This document shows, one piece after another, positions 45,741-54,775 of a stretch of 64,000 nucleotides of DNA (position 1 is the first letter of the stretch; each line of letters starts with the position of its first letter). This DNA comes from Mangrovimicrobium sp033283325. Lineage in GTDB: Bacteria; Pseudomonadota; Gammaproteobacteria; Pseudomonadales; Halieaceae. The stretch spans positions 124,001-188,000 of the forward strand of contig JAWMQO010000004.1 of the NCBI GenBank assembly GCA_033283325.1, read 5' to 3'. Below the pieces are notes generated by a model that worked only from the letters and a program-made list of their open reading frames with translations, was not told the DNA's origin and searched no databases. Both the position numbers and the translations under genes were made by a program.

Positions 45741-48314
45741 TTACTCGCCGAAATCGTAACGCAGGGTCAGGGCCACCGTGCGTCCTTCGGAAGGTTTCAC
45801 TACTACCGAGTCGAAGAGGTCCGCGGAGGTGTAGTACTCCTCGTCGAACAGGTTGTTCACCTGGACCAGCGCGGAGAAGCGGTCGTAGACATAGCCCACC
45901 GAGCCAGTCCAGATCGTGTAGTCCGGCAGCATGATGGTCTGCAGTGCGTCCGTGTAGGTCTCATCCACCCAGGTGAAGCCGAGGGATGCGGTCAACTCAC
46001 CGTCGAACAGCTCCTGGTTCCAGGTGCCGTAGAGGCTGACGATGTTGTCCGGCAGGCCGCCGCGTTCCAGTTCGGCGCCGGCGCCGGTGAAGGTGTCGCG
46101 ATCGCCGGAGATACGGCCACCGTAGACATCTTCCGGATTCAGGCCGTTCTGGGCGGCGAACTCGGCGCCGTTGATGACAACGAAGGTGTTGCCTATCTCG
46201 GTGGTCTCGGTGTGGGTGGCCGTCGCCAGGACAGACAGGTTGTCGTTGATTACGCCGCGCAGTTCGAACTCGTAACCATCGGAGAATACCTGCACCAACT
46301 GGGCAGTCTGGCCGGCACGTTCGGTCTTTTCCTGATCGTAGTAGGCCAGGGTGGTGTAGAGGCGGTCGTCGAAGCCAGAGAACTTCACGCCGATTTCCTT
46401 CAGCTCCGAATCCTGCAGGAAGAGGCTGTCGACCACCGAACCGGGGATGATGTTGCCCAGCTGTTCGGTACTCAAGGAACTCGCCTCTGCATAAGTGGCG
46501 TAGGGAATCAGGCCGAAATCGGTCTGGTAGGACAGGCTGACATTGAAGTTGAGGGCATCGTCGTCTCCACTGACCTGACCGGCGGGAATGCTGTCCAGGC
46601 TGGCGTAGGGGATGTCGAGAAGGGTGACTGCCACCTCCTCCGAGTCCACGTTGTACTCGTCATAGCGCGCGCCGAGCAGCAGGTAGAAATTGCCCATGCT
46701 GATATCGGAGACGAAGAAGATACCGAGATCGTCGTTCACCGACTTCTGGCCTAGGTTGTAGTTACGGCCCGGATCGCCCGAGGCGATGCCGGTGTTGTTG
46801 CCGTCTGCGTCGGTGGTGAAAGTCACGCCCTTGAAGGGATCGGTCGTGGCCGGCGCGATGCGGTCATCCGGGGTCGGGCCCACGGTGAGGTCGCGGAAGT
46901 CGAAAGTCTCATCGAAGAAGGCGTGGTTGAGTTCCAGGTCCTCGCGGCGGAAGCTGGCGCCGACCACGTTATCCAGCTTGATGCCGCCGAAATCGGCCTT
47001 GAAGTTCAGGCTGCTGCGGAATTCCCACAGGTCGGCATCAGGGTAATAGGCGGTGAAGCCCCAGCTCTGGTACTTCTTGTGGTCCATGTAGTCGTAGAAG
47101 AACTGGTTTTTCCACACCATCTCGTTGTCGAAGGTGTGGGTGACATCGAAGTAGGCGGTGATCGCGGTGGTATCGGCAAAGTCGCGCTCGTCGATGAAGG
47201 TAGTGTCATGATCCAGCTTGGCGGTGCCGACGTTGGTCAGCGGCGAGATCCAGGGGGTGTCGTTACCACCGAAACAGGTGATTGCACGACCGTCGTAGGT
47301 TGCGACGTTGAAACCCAGGCTGGGTACACAGAAAGTACCGACGCCGGAGAAAGAGTTGTTGATGTCGACACCGGCGCCGCTGGAGATGAAGCCGGATTCG
47401 TTGGGCCGCAGATCGGGACCGCCATTGCTGTTGCGCGCGGGAGGCGTACCGGTGATGTAGGTGCCGTTGTCGATCAGGTCCTGGGTAACGCGGTTCCAGC
47501 CGGGGACCTGGATGCTGTCGGTGGTCTGGTACTGGCCACCGAATTCGAGCTTGGTCTGCGGCGTAACGTCGATATCGAAGGCTACCTGGTAGAGCTCGCT
47601 GCTCGGCTCGTAGCCGTCGAAGTAGGACTCGGAATCCTCGATCTCCGCGAACAGCTGTACACCACCCTCGGCCTGGCCGATGGTGAAGGGCATGCCGAAC
47701 TCGCCGGTGAGGACGCGCTGGCTATAGGAGCCATAGGTAGCCTGCACCTGGCCGCTCGGCCCCGCGATGTACTTGTTGTCCTCGCTCTTGGCGGACTTGG
47801 GAATGTAGTTCAGCTGGCCGCCGATGCTGCCGGTGCCGTAGAGCGGTGAAACCGGTCCGCGCAGGATTTCCAGGCGTTCCGCACCGCGCACGATGGTGTT
47901 GAAGGCGCCGGGGTTGGCGATACGGCGGAAGCCGCGGAAGTAGTTGTCCGCCGGTTCGCCGCGGATGTCCATGGCACCCTTGATACCGAAGAAGGAACTG
48001 GTGAAGGCACCGGGAGTCAGCCGCACGAGGTCATCGACGCTGCGCAGGGCGAATTTCTGGATCAGATCCTCGCGCACTTCGGAAATCGAACGGGGCGTTT
48101 CCGCCAGGGTTTTGTTGAGGCCGAAGGCACTGTCGGTAGGCTGGTCGGGCAGGATGCTGAAGTAGTCGCCCTTCGCTGTTACCACGACTTCTTCCAGTGC
48201 CTCGGACACCTCTTGCGCGAGGCTTGCGGAACTGTTCGCCAGCAGCAGGCCACCCGTGGCTGCGAATATGGCGGCAGCGAGAGGCCGGCGCGCGCTTGTT
48301 GGATGCTTCTCCAT
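45741..48314 (-). CDS. TonB-dependent receptor, probable purine-derivative uptake
   Basis: About 857 aa. Signal peptide (RRPLAAAIFAATGGLLLANS, cleavage near SLAQ), TonB-box-like LEEVVVTAKGDYFSI, plug blocks (IQKFALRSVDDLVRLTPGAF, LEILRGPVSPLYGTGSIGGQ) and a barrel ending in ...TLRYDFGE. ATG 48314 after GGGGGA is chosen because a signal peptide follows; the frame is open to 48572. There is no Fur box; two RutR-type palindromes lie upstream, 97 and 276 bp from the start. I therefore infer a purine-related ligand. It is not closely similar to the receptor at 28077. Confidence 0.86.
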   Translation of the reverse strand: MEKHPTSARRPLAAAIFAATGGLLLANSSASLAQEVSEALEEVVVTAKGDYFSILPDQPTDSAFGLNKTLAETPRSISEVREDLIQKFALRSVDDLVRLTPGAFTSSFFGIKGAMDIRGEPADNYFRGFRRIANPGAFNTIVRGAERLEILRGPVSPLYGTGSIGGQLNYIPKSAKSEDNKYIAGPSGQVQATYGSYSQRVLTGEFGMPFTIGQAEGGVQLFAEIEDSESYFDGYEPSSELYQVAFDIDVTPQTKLEFGGQYQTTDSIQVPGWNRVTQDLIDNGTYITGTPPARNSNGGPDLRPNESGFISSGAGVDINNSFSGVGTFCVPSLGFNVATYDGRAITCFGGNDTPWISPLTNVGTAKLDHDTTFIDERDFADTTAITAYFDVTHTFDNEMVWKNQFFYDYMDHKKYQSWGFTAYYPDADLWEFRSSLNFKADFGGIKLDNVVGASFRREDLELNHAFFDETFDFRDLTVGPTPDDRIAPATTDPFKGVTFTTDADGNNTGIASGDPGRNYNLGQKSVNDDLGIFFVSDISMGNFYLLLGARYDEYNVDSEEVAVTLLDIPYASLDSIPAGQVSGDDDALNFNVSLSYQTDFGLIPYATYAEASSLSTEQLGNIIPGSVVDSLFLQDSELKEIGVKFSGFDDRLYTTLAYYDQEKTERAGQTAQLVQVFSDGYEFELRGVINDNLSVLATATHTETTEIGNTFVVINGAEFAAQNGLNPEDVYGGRISGDRDTFTGAGAELERGGLPDNIVSLYGTWNQELFDGELTASLGFTWVDETYTDALQTIMLPDYTIWTGSVGYVYDRFSALVQVNNLFDEEYYTSADLFDSVVVKPSEGRTVALTLRYDFGE

Positions 48315-48410
48315 GGAATTTCCCCCAGTAATAAAAACGCAGAAAGTTGCTCGTTCCAGATGCTTGTTGTCGATGCTGAACTGCCTAAAGCATGTTCTGT
48401 GCCAGTTTAT

Positions 48411-48424
48411 TGACAGGGGTGTCA
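48411..48424. promoter_or_regulatory. RutR-type operator, proximal site of the TonB receptor
   Basis: TGACAGGGGTGTCA: perfect 5-bp arms with a 4-bp centre, the same arms as the xdhA site. It lies 97 bp before the receptor start. Confidence 0.62.
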
Positions 48425-48500
48425 GGATTTGTCTTTCACGGGCCGATTTCAGTGTTTTCAAGGCCTTTGAGCGACTTTTTACCAATTCCTCAGGGGGACT

Positions 48501-48529
48501 GGCCCCGGCCCGAGACAGCCGCCGGGGCC
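48501..48529. repeat. GC-rich inverted repeat in the receptor leader
   Basis: GGCCCCGGC (48501-48509) and GCCGGGGCC (48521-48529) form a perfect 9-bp stem. It may end transcription from the symporter operon or structure the receptor leader; no T tract follows on the minus strand. Confidence 0.45.
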
Positions 48530-48589
48530 GGCCCAGGTGAGCTGCCTGCCTGTTATTGGTGCAATGCCGCACTCGATCCGTGCATTTCC

Positions 48590-48603
48590 TGACAGATGTG
48601 TCA
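48590..48603. promoter_or_regulatory. RutR-type operator, distal site of the TonB receptor
   Basis: TGACAGATGTGTCA has perfect 5-bp arms. It is 179 bp from the proximal site, close to 17 helical turns, which would allow looping. Minus-strand flank ATTTTC matches the xdhA promoter flank. Confidence 0.62.
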
Positions 48604-48683
48604 GAAAATATCCCGACAAGGGCTAGCGCGGACGAAGCCCGGCAGAGCCGCTTGCGAGCCGCCAGCTGCAGCCGGGAAAGGAC

Positions 48684-50012
48684 TCAGGCGAGCGCCTGCC
48701 GGCGATGCAAGATGTCGGTTGGGTACAACAGCAGGAGCCCGATGCTGGCCAGGACTGTGCCCAGCGGTATCCAGGCAAAGGCAATATTCACCGCCGCGAG
48801 GACAGCCGGGGACTGGATAGCGCTGTCGGGCACGTAACCGGCATTGCCGAGCAGCCAGCCCACCAGGCCGGTGCCGATGCCCAGCGCGATCTTGTAGCCG
48901 AGCGCCACCGCGGCACAGACCATGGCCTGGGCGCGGATGCCGGTACGACGCTCCGCCCGGTCGGCGATATCACCCTCCATGGCGAACAGCACGCTGATGA
49001 AGGCGCCAACCGCGCAGCCGCCAAGGGTGCCCCCGAGCAGCAGCGCCCAGGACGATTGCGGCATCGCGATCAACAGTACGTTGCCGACGCTGCCGAGGGC
49101 GCAGCCCAGCATGGCGAACTGGCGCTTGCCAACGGCGCCGGCGAAGCGGTGGGCCAGAATGCTGCAGGGAATGATCGACAGGGTGGACAGCGCCATGAAG
49201 GTGCCGAAGAGGGCGAGATCGCCCACCACGTAGTTGAAATGGTAAATCGCCGAACTGACCCGGGAGATCAGCGCCACCGACACCAGCACATTGGCGAGCA
49301 GCAGGACCAGCCAGTCGCTCTGCCCGAGGAATACCCGCCGCAACTTCTCCAGCCCGATCGGCTCGGGAGCGACTGTTACCCGCTCCCGGGTAAACAGGAA
49401 CGCACAGGCAAAGCTGACCAGGCAAAAGAGGCCCAGGACCAGTGCGATGCCGGTATAGGCACCGGGTTCACGGTGCCCGCCGAGCGCGCGCAGAGCCGGT
49501 TCCGCCAGTACCGGCAAGGCGGTATAGGCGACTGCCTGGAAAAACGCCCGGGTAGAGCTGAGCCGGATGCGCTCCTGGTGGTCCGTCGTCATCAGCGGTA
49601 ACTGGGCCGTCAGGGGCAGGTTGGTGGCGGTATAGGCCATGTTGAACAGGTTGTAGGCAATGACCACGAAGACCAACAGTGCCACGCCCTCCAGGTGCAG
49701 ATCCGAGAAGGCGAGGATCAGTGCCAGCGCGAGTACCAGGCTACCGGGCAGCAGGTAGGGTCGGCAGCGACCAAAGCGGGTATGGGTGTGATCGATGATG
49801 ACGCCCATGATCGGGTCATTGATCGCATCCCAGAGCCGGGAAAAAGCGAATACCGTACCGACCATCGCAGCGCTCACCAGCAGGATGTCGGTATAAAAGA
49901 ACAGCAGGTACATGCTGGTGAACTGCACCGCGGCGGTTTGCGCGAGATCCGCCACGCCGTAACTTAGGACTTCCCGGTGGCCGAGCTTCACTGCACCGGG
50001 TTCGCCACTCAC
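48684..50012 (-). CDS. GPH-family (MFS_2) cation symporter
   Basis: 442 aa, 12 membrane helices. The family signature is visible as AFSRLWDAINDPIMGVIIDHTHTRFGRCRPYLL. Most characterised GPH symporters carry sugars and glycosides. Its placement in an operon with an amidohydrolase of purine type and a 2-oxoglutarate oxygenase suggests a nucleoside or modified purine as cargo here (inference). GTG 50012 overlaps the previous stop by 4 bp; it is the last gene of a three-gene operon. Confidence 0.85.
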   Translation of the reverse strand: MSGEPGAVKLGHREVLSYGVADLAQTAAVQFTSMYLLFFYTDILLVSAAMVGTVFAFSRLWDAINDPIMGVIIDHTHTRFGRCRPYLLPGSLVLALALILAFSDLHLEGVALLVFVVIAYNLFNMAYTATNLPLTAQLPLMTTDHQERIRLSSTRAFFQAVAYTALPVLAEPALRALGGHREPGAYTGIALVLGLFCLVSFACAFLFTRERVTVAPEPIGLEKLRRVFLGQSDWLVLLLANVLVSVALISRVSSAIYHFNYVVGDLALFGTFMALSTLSIIPCSILAHRFAGAVGKRQFAMLGCALGSVGNVLLIAMPQSSWALLLGGTLGGCAVGAFISVLFAMEGDIADRAERRTGIRAQAMVCAAVALGYKIALGIGTGLVGWLLGNAGYVPDSAIQSPAVLAAVNIAFAWIPLGTVLASIGLLLLYPTDILHRRQALA

Positions 50013-51421
50013 GGGCGCAGGCTCCCAGCCGTGCTCGACAAGCTGTCGAGAATCACCCGCTGGCAGACCGCCTGAGCCTCCTCAGCCAACTCGTATTCAT
50101 CTACCCGGCTGAAGTTCCCATCGCGCCACACTACTTCGCCGGCGACCACCGTCAGGTCGACCGGTTTGCCGAAGCCGGCTTTTACCGGCAGCAGCGCGGG
50201 GTCGTGCAGGGTGCCGACCAACTCCACATCGCGGGCATCGATGGCAAATAAATCCGCGGCGAAACCTACCCGCAATTGCCCGAGGGCCGAACGGCCGAGC
50301 AGGCTGGCGCCGCCCCGGGTGGCGAAATCGAGGAAGGCTGCCGGGGGCGGCAGCGGGTCCTCTCGCCCGGCGGCGCCCAGGCACTGCAAGAGGTAGCTCA
50401 GCCGGATACATTCGAGGAGGTTGGAGTTGTCGTTGGAGGCCTGGCCGTCCACGCCGAGCCCGATGCGCACCCCCGCCGCGCAGGCGCCGGCGAGGTCGGT
50501 GATCCCGTCGCCGACCAGGCACATGGCCGGAGCGCAATGCGACAAGCCGGTGCCGGTCTGCGCCATCAGCGACAGCTCAGTCCGGCTCATTTCCCAGCAA
50601 TGGGCGAACCATACGTCTTCGCCGCAAAAATCACGCTCCAGGCACCAGTCCAGCGAGCGCTGGCCGAAGCGTGCCAGCATGGTGGCATTCTCCCCTTCCG
50701 AGAGGTGGGTGTGGAGCTGCACACCGTGACCGCGGGCCAGGGCCAGGGATTCAGTGAAGGTTTCCGGCCGACAGTTCACTGGCTGGCAAGGCGCCACCAC
50801 CACGGAGCGCATGGCGTAGGGGCCCGGGTCGTGGTAGCCCTCGATCAGGCGTTCGCAATCGCGCAGAAACTGCTCGGTAGTCTCCAGCATTTCATCGGGC
50901 ATGGTGCTGCCCTCGGCGCGGGGCAGCGTATTGGTGCCGCGGCCGGCGACGAAGCGCATGCCCAGTTGTTCGGCCGCCTCGAACTGGCGATCGACAAGAT
51001 AGCTGCCTGCGTGGCGATTGAAACAGTACTGGTGATCAAAGGCGGTGGTGCAGCCGTGTTTCGCCAGTTCCGCCAGGCTGACCCGGGTGCTGTGGTAAAT
51101 ACAGTCCTCGTCGACCAGAGCGAAGATCCGGTAGATGCGCTCCAGCCACTGTTCCAGGGTAAGCAGGGACCAGTCGAGACTGAGCTGGTTGCGCACGAAG
51201 GCCTGGAAAAAATGGTGGTGGGTATTGATAAGCCCGGGATATACCAGCAGGTTGCGGGCGTCGATACGCTCGCAGTCCGGCGCTGCCTGCGCGGCGAGAT
51301 CGGGCCCGATAGCCGTGATGACACCGTTCTCGCAGAGCAGGTCGACATCGCGAAAAACGCTGCCCTCGTCGTCGCAGGTCACCAGTGCGCGAATACCCTG
51401 TAGCAGCAGTGAAGCACTCAC
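50009..51421 (-). CDS. 8-oxoguanine deaminase-like amidohydrolase (paralog 2)
   Basis: 470 aa, same family as paralog 1. Motifs: YPGLINTHHHFFQAFVRNQL, DHQYCFNRHAG, LHTHLSEGENATMLARFG, HCAPAMCLVGDGI and VDGQASNDNSNLLECI. The loop after HHHF differs from paralogs 1 and 3 (FVRNQLSLDWSLLTLEQWLE in place of an LTRALPAALD-type loop), so the substrate pocket is probably different. It is encoded with a 2-oxoglutarate oxygenase and a GPH symporter in one overlapping operon, suggesting they act on one compound. Start GTG 51421. Confidence 0.82.
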   Translation of the reverse strand: MSASLLLQGIRALVTCDDEGSVFRDVDLLCENGVITAIGPDLAAQAAPDCERIDARNLLVYPGLINTHHHFFQAFVRNQLSLDWSLLTLEQWLERIYRIFALVDEDCIYHSTRVSLAELAKHGCTTAFDHQYCFNRHAGSYLVDRQFEAAEQLGMRFVAGRGTNTLPRAEGSTMPDEMLETTEQFLRDCERLIEGYHDPGPYAMRSVVVAPCQPVNCRPETFTESLALARGHGVQLHTHLSEGENATMLARFGQRSLDWCLERDFCGEDVWFAHCWEMSRTELSLMAQTGTGLSHCAPAMCLVGDGITDLAGACAAGVRIGLGVDGQASNDNSNLLECIRLSYLLQCLGAAGREDPLPPPAAFLDFATRGGASLLGRSALGQLRVGFAADLFAIDARDVELVGTLHDPALLPVKAGFGKPVDLTVVAGEVVWRDGNFSRVDEYELAEEAQAVCQRVILDSLSSTAGSLRP

Positions 51422-52329
51422 AGGTTGTGCGTCACCGTGAGTTTCTGCCGCAAATGTTCCCCGGCGGTAATGGGGCCGAAGCGGGCCGGGTTATCCGCGT
51501 CCACGCACTGGGGCAGGACTTCCACCAGGGTGTCGCTGTCCGGGTCGACGAAGAGCGCCACGGAATAGCGATCCCGCGGCCCGCTGACCGGCAGTACCCT
51601 GTGCTCGGTGGAGCGCAGGCTGCCATTGGTCCAGCGATGCATGAGATCGCCGGTATTAATGACGATCGCGCCGGGTATGCAGGGCACTGGCTGCCACTTG
51701 CCTTCGCTGTCGCGGACCTCGAGGCCGCCGACATCGTCCTGGAACAGCAGGGTGAGGATGCCGTAGTCCGTGTGCGCGCCCGCCCCCAACTGGTCAGCGG
51801 CCGCCGGGGCCTGCCTGCCCGGGTAATGCAGCAGGCGCAGGGAAACGTTTTCGCCGCCGATCGGCGCGGTGAAGTAATCCAGGGGCAGTTCGAAGGCCTG
51901 GGCTATCACCTGCAGCAGGCGCCTGGCCGCCGCGAGGGATTCCTCGTAAAAGCTGGTCACGGAAGCCTTGAAGGCCGGCGAGGGAAAGCGCTCGTCGGCC
52001 GGGGGATCGTAGGCATTCAGCCGCAGGGTGAAGGATTCCTTCAGGTCACCGGGCATGCCGGGATGAAGACTCTCGGCGCCGACAGCCTGGTAGCCGAAAT
52101 TTTCGGCGGCATCGCGATAGCCAAAGCATTGTTTGAAGCCCTCGTCCGCGCTGAAAAATTCACGGCTGACAGCAAAGATGTGGTCGATCTCCGCGCTCCC
52201 CAGGCCGACATTGCTGACCACCATGAAACCCATCTCACGCAGGGCGAGGTGAACTTCACTGACCAGTGCCTCCGGGGGTTCGGCGGCGCCGGCGCCATAG
52301 GCCGAAAAGTCGATAACAGGGACCTGCAT
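51418..52329 (-). CDS. Isopenicillin-N-synthase-like Fe(II)/2-oxoglutarate oxygenase 1
   Basis: About 303 aa. N-terminal DIOX_N-type start VPVIDFSAYG and the C-terminal oxygenase core with the iron triad: GAHTDYGILTLLF (His-x-Asp) and STEHRVLPVSG (His), plus the 2-oxoglutarate Arg in RDRYSVALFVDPD. This superfamily branch includes fungal thymine-7-hydroxylase, which oxidises methyl groups on nucleobases. Operon partners are a purine-type amidohydrolase and a symporter, and a RutR-type palindrome overlaps the promoter. Oxidative demethylation of a methylated purine is my inference. ATG 52329; TTG 52335 is possible. Confidence 0.85.
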   Translation of the reverse strand: MQVPVIDFSAYGAGAAEPPEALVSEVHLALREMGFMVVSNVGLGSAEIDHIFAVSREFFSADEGFKQCFGYRDAAENFGYQAVGAESLHPGMPGDLKESFTLRLNAYDPPADERFPSPAFKASVTSFYEESLAAARRLLQVIAQAFELPLDYFTAPIGGENVSLRLLHYPGRQAPAAADQLGAGAHTDYGILTLLFQDDVGGLEVRDSEGKWQPVPCIPGAIVINTGDLMHRWTNGSLRSTEHRVLPVSGPRDRYSVALFVDPDSDTLVEVLPQCVDADNPARFGPITAGEHLRQKLTVTHNL

Positions 52330-52384
52330 ACGCAATCCACTCCAGTCATTTCACGCTCTGGAAGCACTTTCTATGCCACCTTTT

Positions 52385-52398
52385 TGACTACTATGTCA
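52385..52398. promoter_or_regulatory. RutR-type palindrome at the oxygenase operon promoter
   Basis: TGACTACTATGTCA keeps the TGAC-N6-GTCA arms, with one inner base differing from the perfect copies. It lies 56 bp before the oxygenase start and covers the probable -10 element. Confidence 0.55.
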
Positions 52399-52560
52399 GG
52401 TCAGCCTTAAGGATGGTCAAATGTCCACACAGTGAGCAGGATCGTGGCTATCATGGAAAAAGCAGGCAAATAAAGGCTTTAATAAGGCGTTTCAGCCTGG
52501 CATACCAGCGCCAGCAGTGCGCTCTTTTGGTGCGAACTCGCACCCCGCGGGCGCAAAAGT

Positions 52561-52574
52561 TGACACAAATGTCA
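52561..52574. promoter_or_regulatory. RutR-type operator in front of the NCS2-regulator operon
   Basis: TGACACAAATGTCA: perfect 5-bp arms, differing from the xdhA site by one central base. The TTGACA of this palindrome could also serve as -35. It precedes the operon that contains the RutR-like regulator, so autoregulation is likely. Confidence 0.62.
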
Positions 52575-52754
52575 GATTGTAGAAAGGGTATTGCCGGGCG
52601 CCGCTGGAAAACCGGGAGAGTTCGTCGTTGGCACGCATCCTGCCTATCCTGCGTGAGCAGCGGGAAACCGTGCCACCCTCCATGACCAGAGGCCAAGGCC
52701 AGATGCTACGGGCAGATGTCGTGGCGGGCTATACAACAACGACGGGACTGAGCA

Positions 52755-54116
52755 ATGAACGAACCCACGCCATCCGAACTGATCTATCGCCTCGAGGACC
52801 GCCCGCCCTTTCTCGAGTCGCTGTTCGCCGCCCTGCAGCACCTGCTCGCCTCCTTTGTGGGGATTGTCACCCCGACGCTGATTATCGGCAACATCCTCGG
52901 CCTGCAGGAGCAGGTACCCTACATGATCAGTATGGCGCTGCTGGCCTCGGGTATCGGCACTTTCATCCAGGCCTACCGCCCGCTTGGCATCGGCGCGGGC
53001 ATGCTCTGCGTCCAGGGCACCAGTTTCGCCTTCCTCGGCGCCATCCTCAGCGCCGGCTTCATGGTCAAGAACAGCGGCGGCGGGCCGGAGGAAATCCTCG
53101 CCATGATCCTCAGCCTCTGTTTCGTCGGCGCCTCCGTGCAAATCGGCCTGAGCCAGGTCATCCCCTACCTGCGCCGCGTCGTGACCCCACTGGTGACCGG
53201 GATTGTCATTACCAGTATCGGCATCAGCCTGATCAAGGTGGGCATGACCGACCTCGCCGGGGGCATGAACGCTGAGGATTTCGGCGCGCCCGACAACCTG
53301 ATGCTGGGATTGTTCGTGCTGGCGCTGATCGTCGCCCTGAACACCTCGTCAAATTCCTGGATCCGGCTCTCCTCGATCATCGTCGGTCTCGTGGTGGGAG
53401 CCATCGTGGCCATGCTGATGGGCAAACTGTCGCCGGGCGATATCTCGCTCTCGCCGAACATCGCCGTACCGGAACCCTTCCGCTACGGTTTCAGTTTCGA
53501 TCTCGCCGCCTTCATTCCCCTCGCCGTGATCTATGTGATCAGTTCGGTGGAAACCACCGGCGACCTGACCGCCAACTGCGTGATCTCCAATCAACCGATA
53601 GCGGGCCCGGGCTATATCCGCCGCATCCGTAACGGCGTGTTTGCCGACGGTCTGAATTCGATGATCGCCGCGCTGTTGAATTCCTTCCCCAACACCACCT
53701 TCAGTCAGAATACCGGTGTTATCCAGCTCACCGGCATTGCCAGCCGCTACGTGGGCATGTACGTGGCGGCCCTGCTGGTGATCCTCGGTTTGTTCCAGGG
53801 AATCGGCGATTTGCTGCTGGCCATCCCCAAGCCGGTGCTGGGCGGGGCGACGCTGGTCATGTTCGGCACTGTCGCGGCAGCGGGCATAAAAATTCTCGCG
53901 ACGGAACATCTCGATCGCCGCAAGGTCATTATAATCGCGGTATCCTTTGGCATGGGCCTGGGACTGGCCCTGGTGCCCGAGGTATTTTCCAGGACACCGC
54001 CACTGGTGCAGAATATTTTCAGCTCCGCCGCCGCCACGGCCGGACTGACCGCAATTTTACTCAGCGTTGTACTACCGGAACCCGCTGAACTCAGCATGGA
54101 GGAGGCCCCGGCATGA
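52755..54116 (+). CDS. NCS2 xanthine/urate permease
   Basis: 453 aa with about 12-14 helices. Start YRLEDRPPFLESLFAALQHLLASFVGIVTPTLI carries the QH motif of helix 1 typical of the NAT/NCS2 family. SSVETTGDLTANCVISNQP corresponds to the substrate helix 8 region, and FPNTTFSQNTGVIQLTGIAS to the NAT signature motif, here with an Asn-Thr-Gly core as in UacT/XanQ-like carriers of xanthine and urate. It belongs to the operon with the RutR-like regulator. Import of xanthine or urate fits the adjacent degradation genes. Confidence 0.92.
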   Translation: MNEPTPSELIYRLEDRPPFLESLFAALQHLLASFVGIVTPTLIIGNILGLQEQVPYMISMALLASGIGTFIQAYRPLGIGAGMLCVQGTSFAFLGAILSAGFMVKNSGGGPEEILAMILSLCFVGASVQIGLSQVIPYLRRVVTPLVTGIVITSIGISLIKVGMTDLAGGMNAEDFGAPDNLMLGLFVLALIVALNTSSNSWIRLSSIIVGLVVGAIVAMLMGKLSPGDISLSPNIAVPEPFRYGFSFDLAAFIPLAVIYVISSVETTGDLTANCVISNQPIAGPGYIRRIRNGVFADGLNSMIAALLNSFPNTTFSQNTGVIQLTGIASRYVGMYVAALLVILGLFQGIGDLLLAIPKPVLGGATLVMFGTVAAAGIKILATEHLDRRKVIIIAVSFGMGLGLALVPEVFSRTPPLVQNIFSSAAATAGLTAILLSVVLPEPAELSMEEAPA

Positions 54117-54775
54117 GCAAGGCCGTCAATGTGGAACTGGAACTTCCCTCACACAAGGGGGAGAAGTCCACGGGGCGAATACGCAAGAAAAACGAAGAGC
54201 TGATTATCAACGCGGCGAAAGAGGAGTTCGCCGACAAGGGTTACCACGGCGCGACCATCGACTCCATCGCCCGCCGCGCGGGGCTGCCAAGGCCCAACGT
54301 GCACTACTACTTCGACAACAAGTTGCAGCTCTATGCGGAAATCCTCAGCATCATCATCGATCTCTGGGACGACGCCCTCAACGACCTCGACCCCGCGGAA
54401 GAACCCGCCGTGGCACTGCGGGAATACATCGAGCGCAAGATGGCCTTCTCCCGCCGCTACCCGCTGGATTCGCGTATCTTCGCCAAGGAAATCCTCTCAG
54501 GCGCACCGCGCCTGGAAACCTACTTCCAGCGCGGCTACCGGGTCTGGTTCGAACGCAAGACCCGGGTTTTCCATGAATGGACCGAACAGGGCAAGATGGA
54601 CGCGGTGGACCCCGCCCACCTGATGTTCCTGATCTGGAGCGCGACCCAGCACTACGCCGACTTCGAAACCCAGATCAATGCGGCCATGGGCGTGAGCGAA
54701 CTGGATGACAAGGCCTTCGCCAGGGCCACCGAGACAGTGGTGACCGTCATCCTCAAGGGCATCGGCGTCAGCTAG
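54113..54775 (+). CDS. TetR-family regulator, RutR-like
   Basis: 220 aa. N-terminal TetR HTH at about residues 25-70 (INAAKEEFADKGYHGATIDS, IARRAGLPRPNVHYYFDNK) and a C-terminal domain closely like E. coli RutR: LREYIERKMAFSRRYPLDSR, IFAKEILSGAPRLETYF and LMFLIWSATQHYADFETQIN. RutR binds uracil and controls pyrimidine and purine genes through TTGACCA-NN-TGGTCAA. Six palindromes with identical arm spacing lie before the purine genes here, making this the likely regulator. ATG overlaps the permease stop; the 3' end overlaps the convergent amidohydrolase by 4 bp. Confidence 0.9.
   Translation: MSKAVNVELELPSHKGEKSTGRIRKKNEELIINAAKEEFADKGYHGATIDSIARRAGLPRPNVHYYFDNKLQLYAEILSIIIDLWDDALNDLDPAEEPAVALREYIERKMAFSRRYPLDSRIFAKEILSGAPRLETYFQRGYRVWFERKTRVFHEWTEQGKMDAVDPAHLMFLIWSATQHYADFETQINAAMGVSELDDKAFARATETVVTVILKGIGVS

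Larger units (their letters stand above)
48315..48683. other. Leader and promoter region of the second TonB receptor
   Basis: 369 bp between the symporter stop and the receptor start, same strand, no credible gene. It holds two RutR-type palindromes (48411-48424 and 48590-48603) and a strong GC-rich inverted repeat at 48501-48529 (stem of 9, loop of 11) with no T tract. The text just upstream of the distal palindrome (ATTTTCTGACA on the minus strand) matches that upstream of the xdhA palindrome, where the -10 element lies. Confidence 0.6.
52330..52754. other. Divergent regulatory region, oxygenase operon / NCS2-regulator operon
   Basis: 425 bp with no credible gene. It contains two TGAC-N6-GTCA palindromes (52385-52398 near the minus-strand operon, 52561-52574 near the plus-strand operon) and a perfect inverted repeat GGTGCG-AACT-CGCACC at 52529-52544. 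On the minus strand TTGACC and CATAGT, about 19 bp apart, could be -35/-10, with CATAGT inside the first palindrome. Confidence 0.6.

Noticed and set aside
48315..48572. 86-residue N-terminal extension of the TonB receptor
   Set aside because: The signal peptide begins at ATG 48314 with GGGGGA upstream; the extension would cover an operator and is not conserved-looking.
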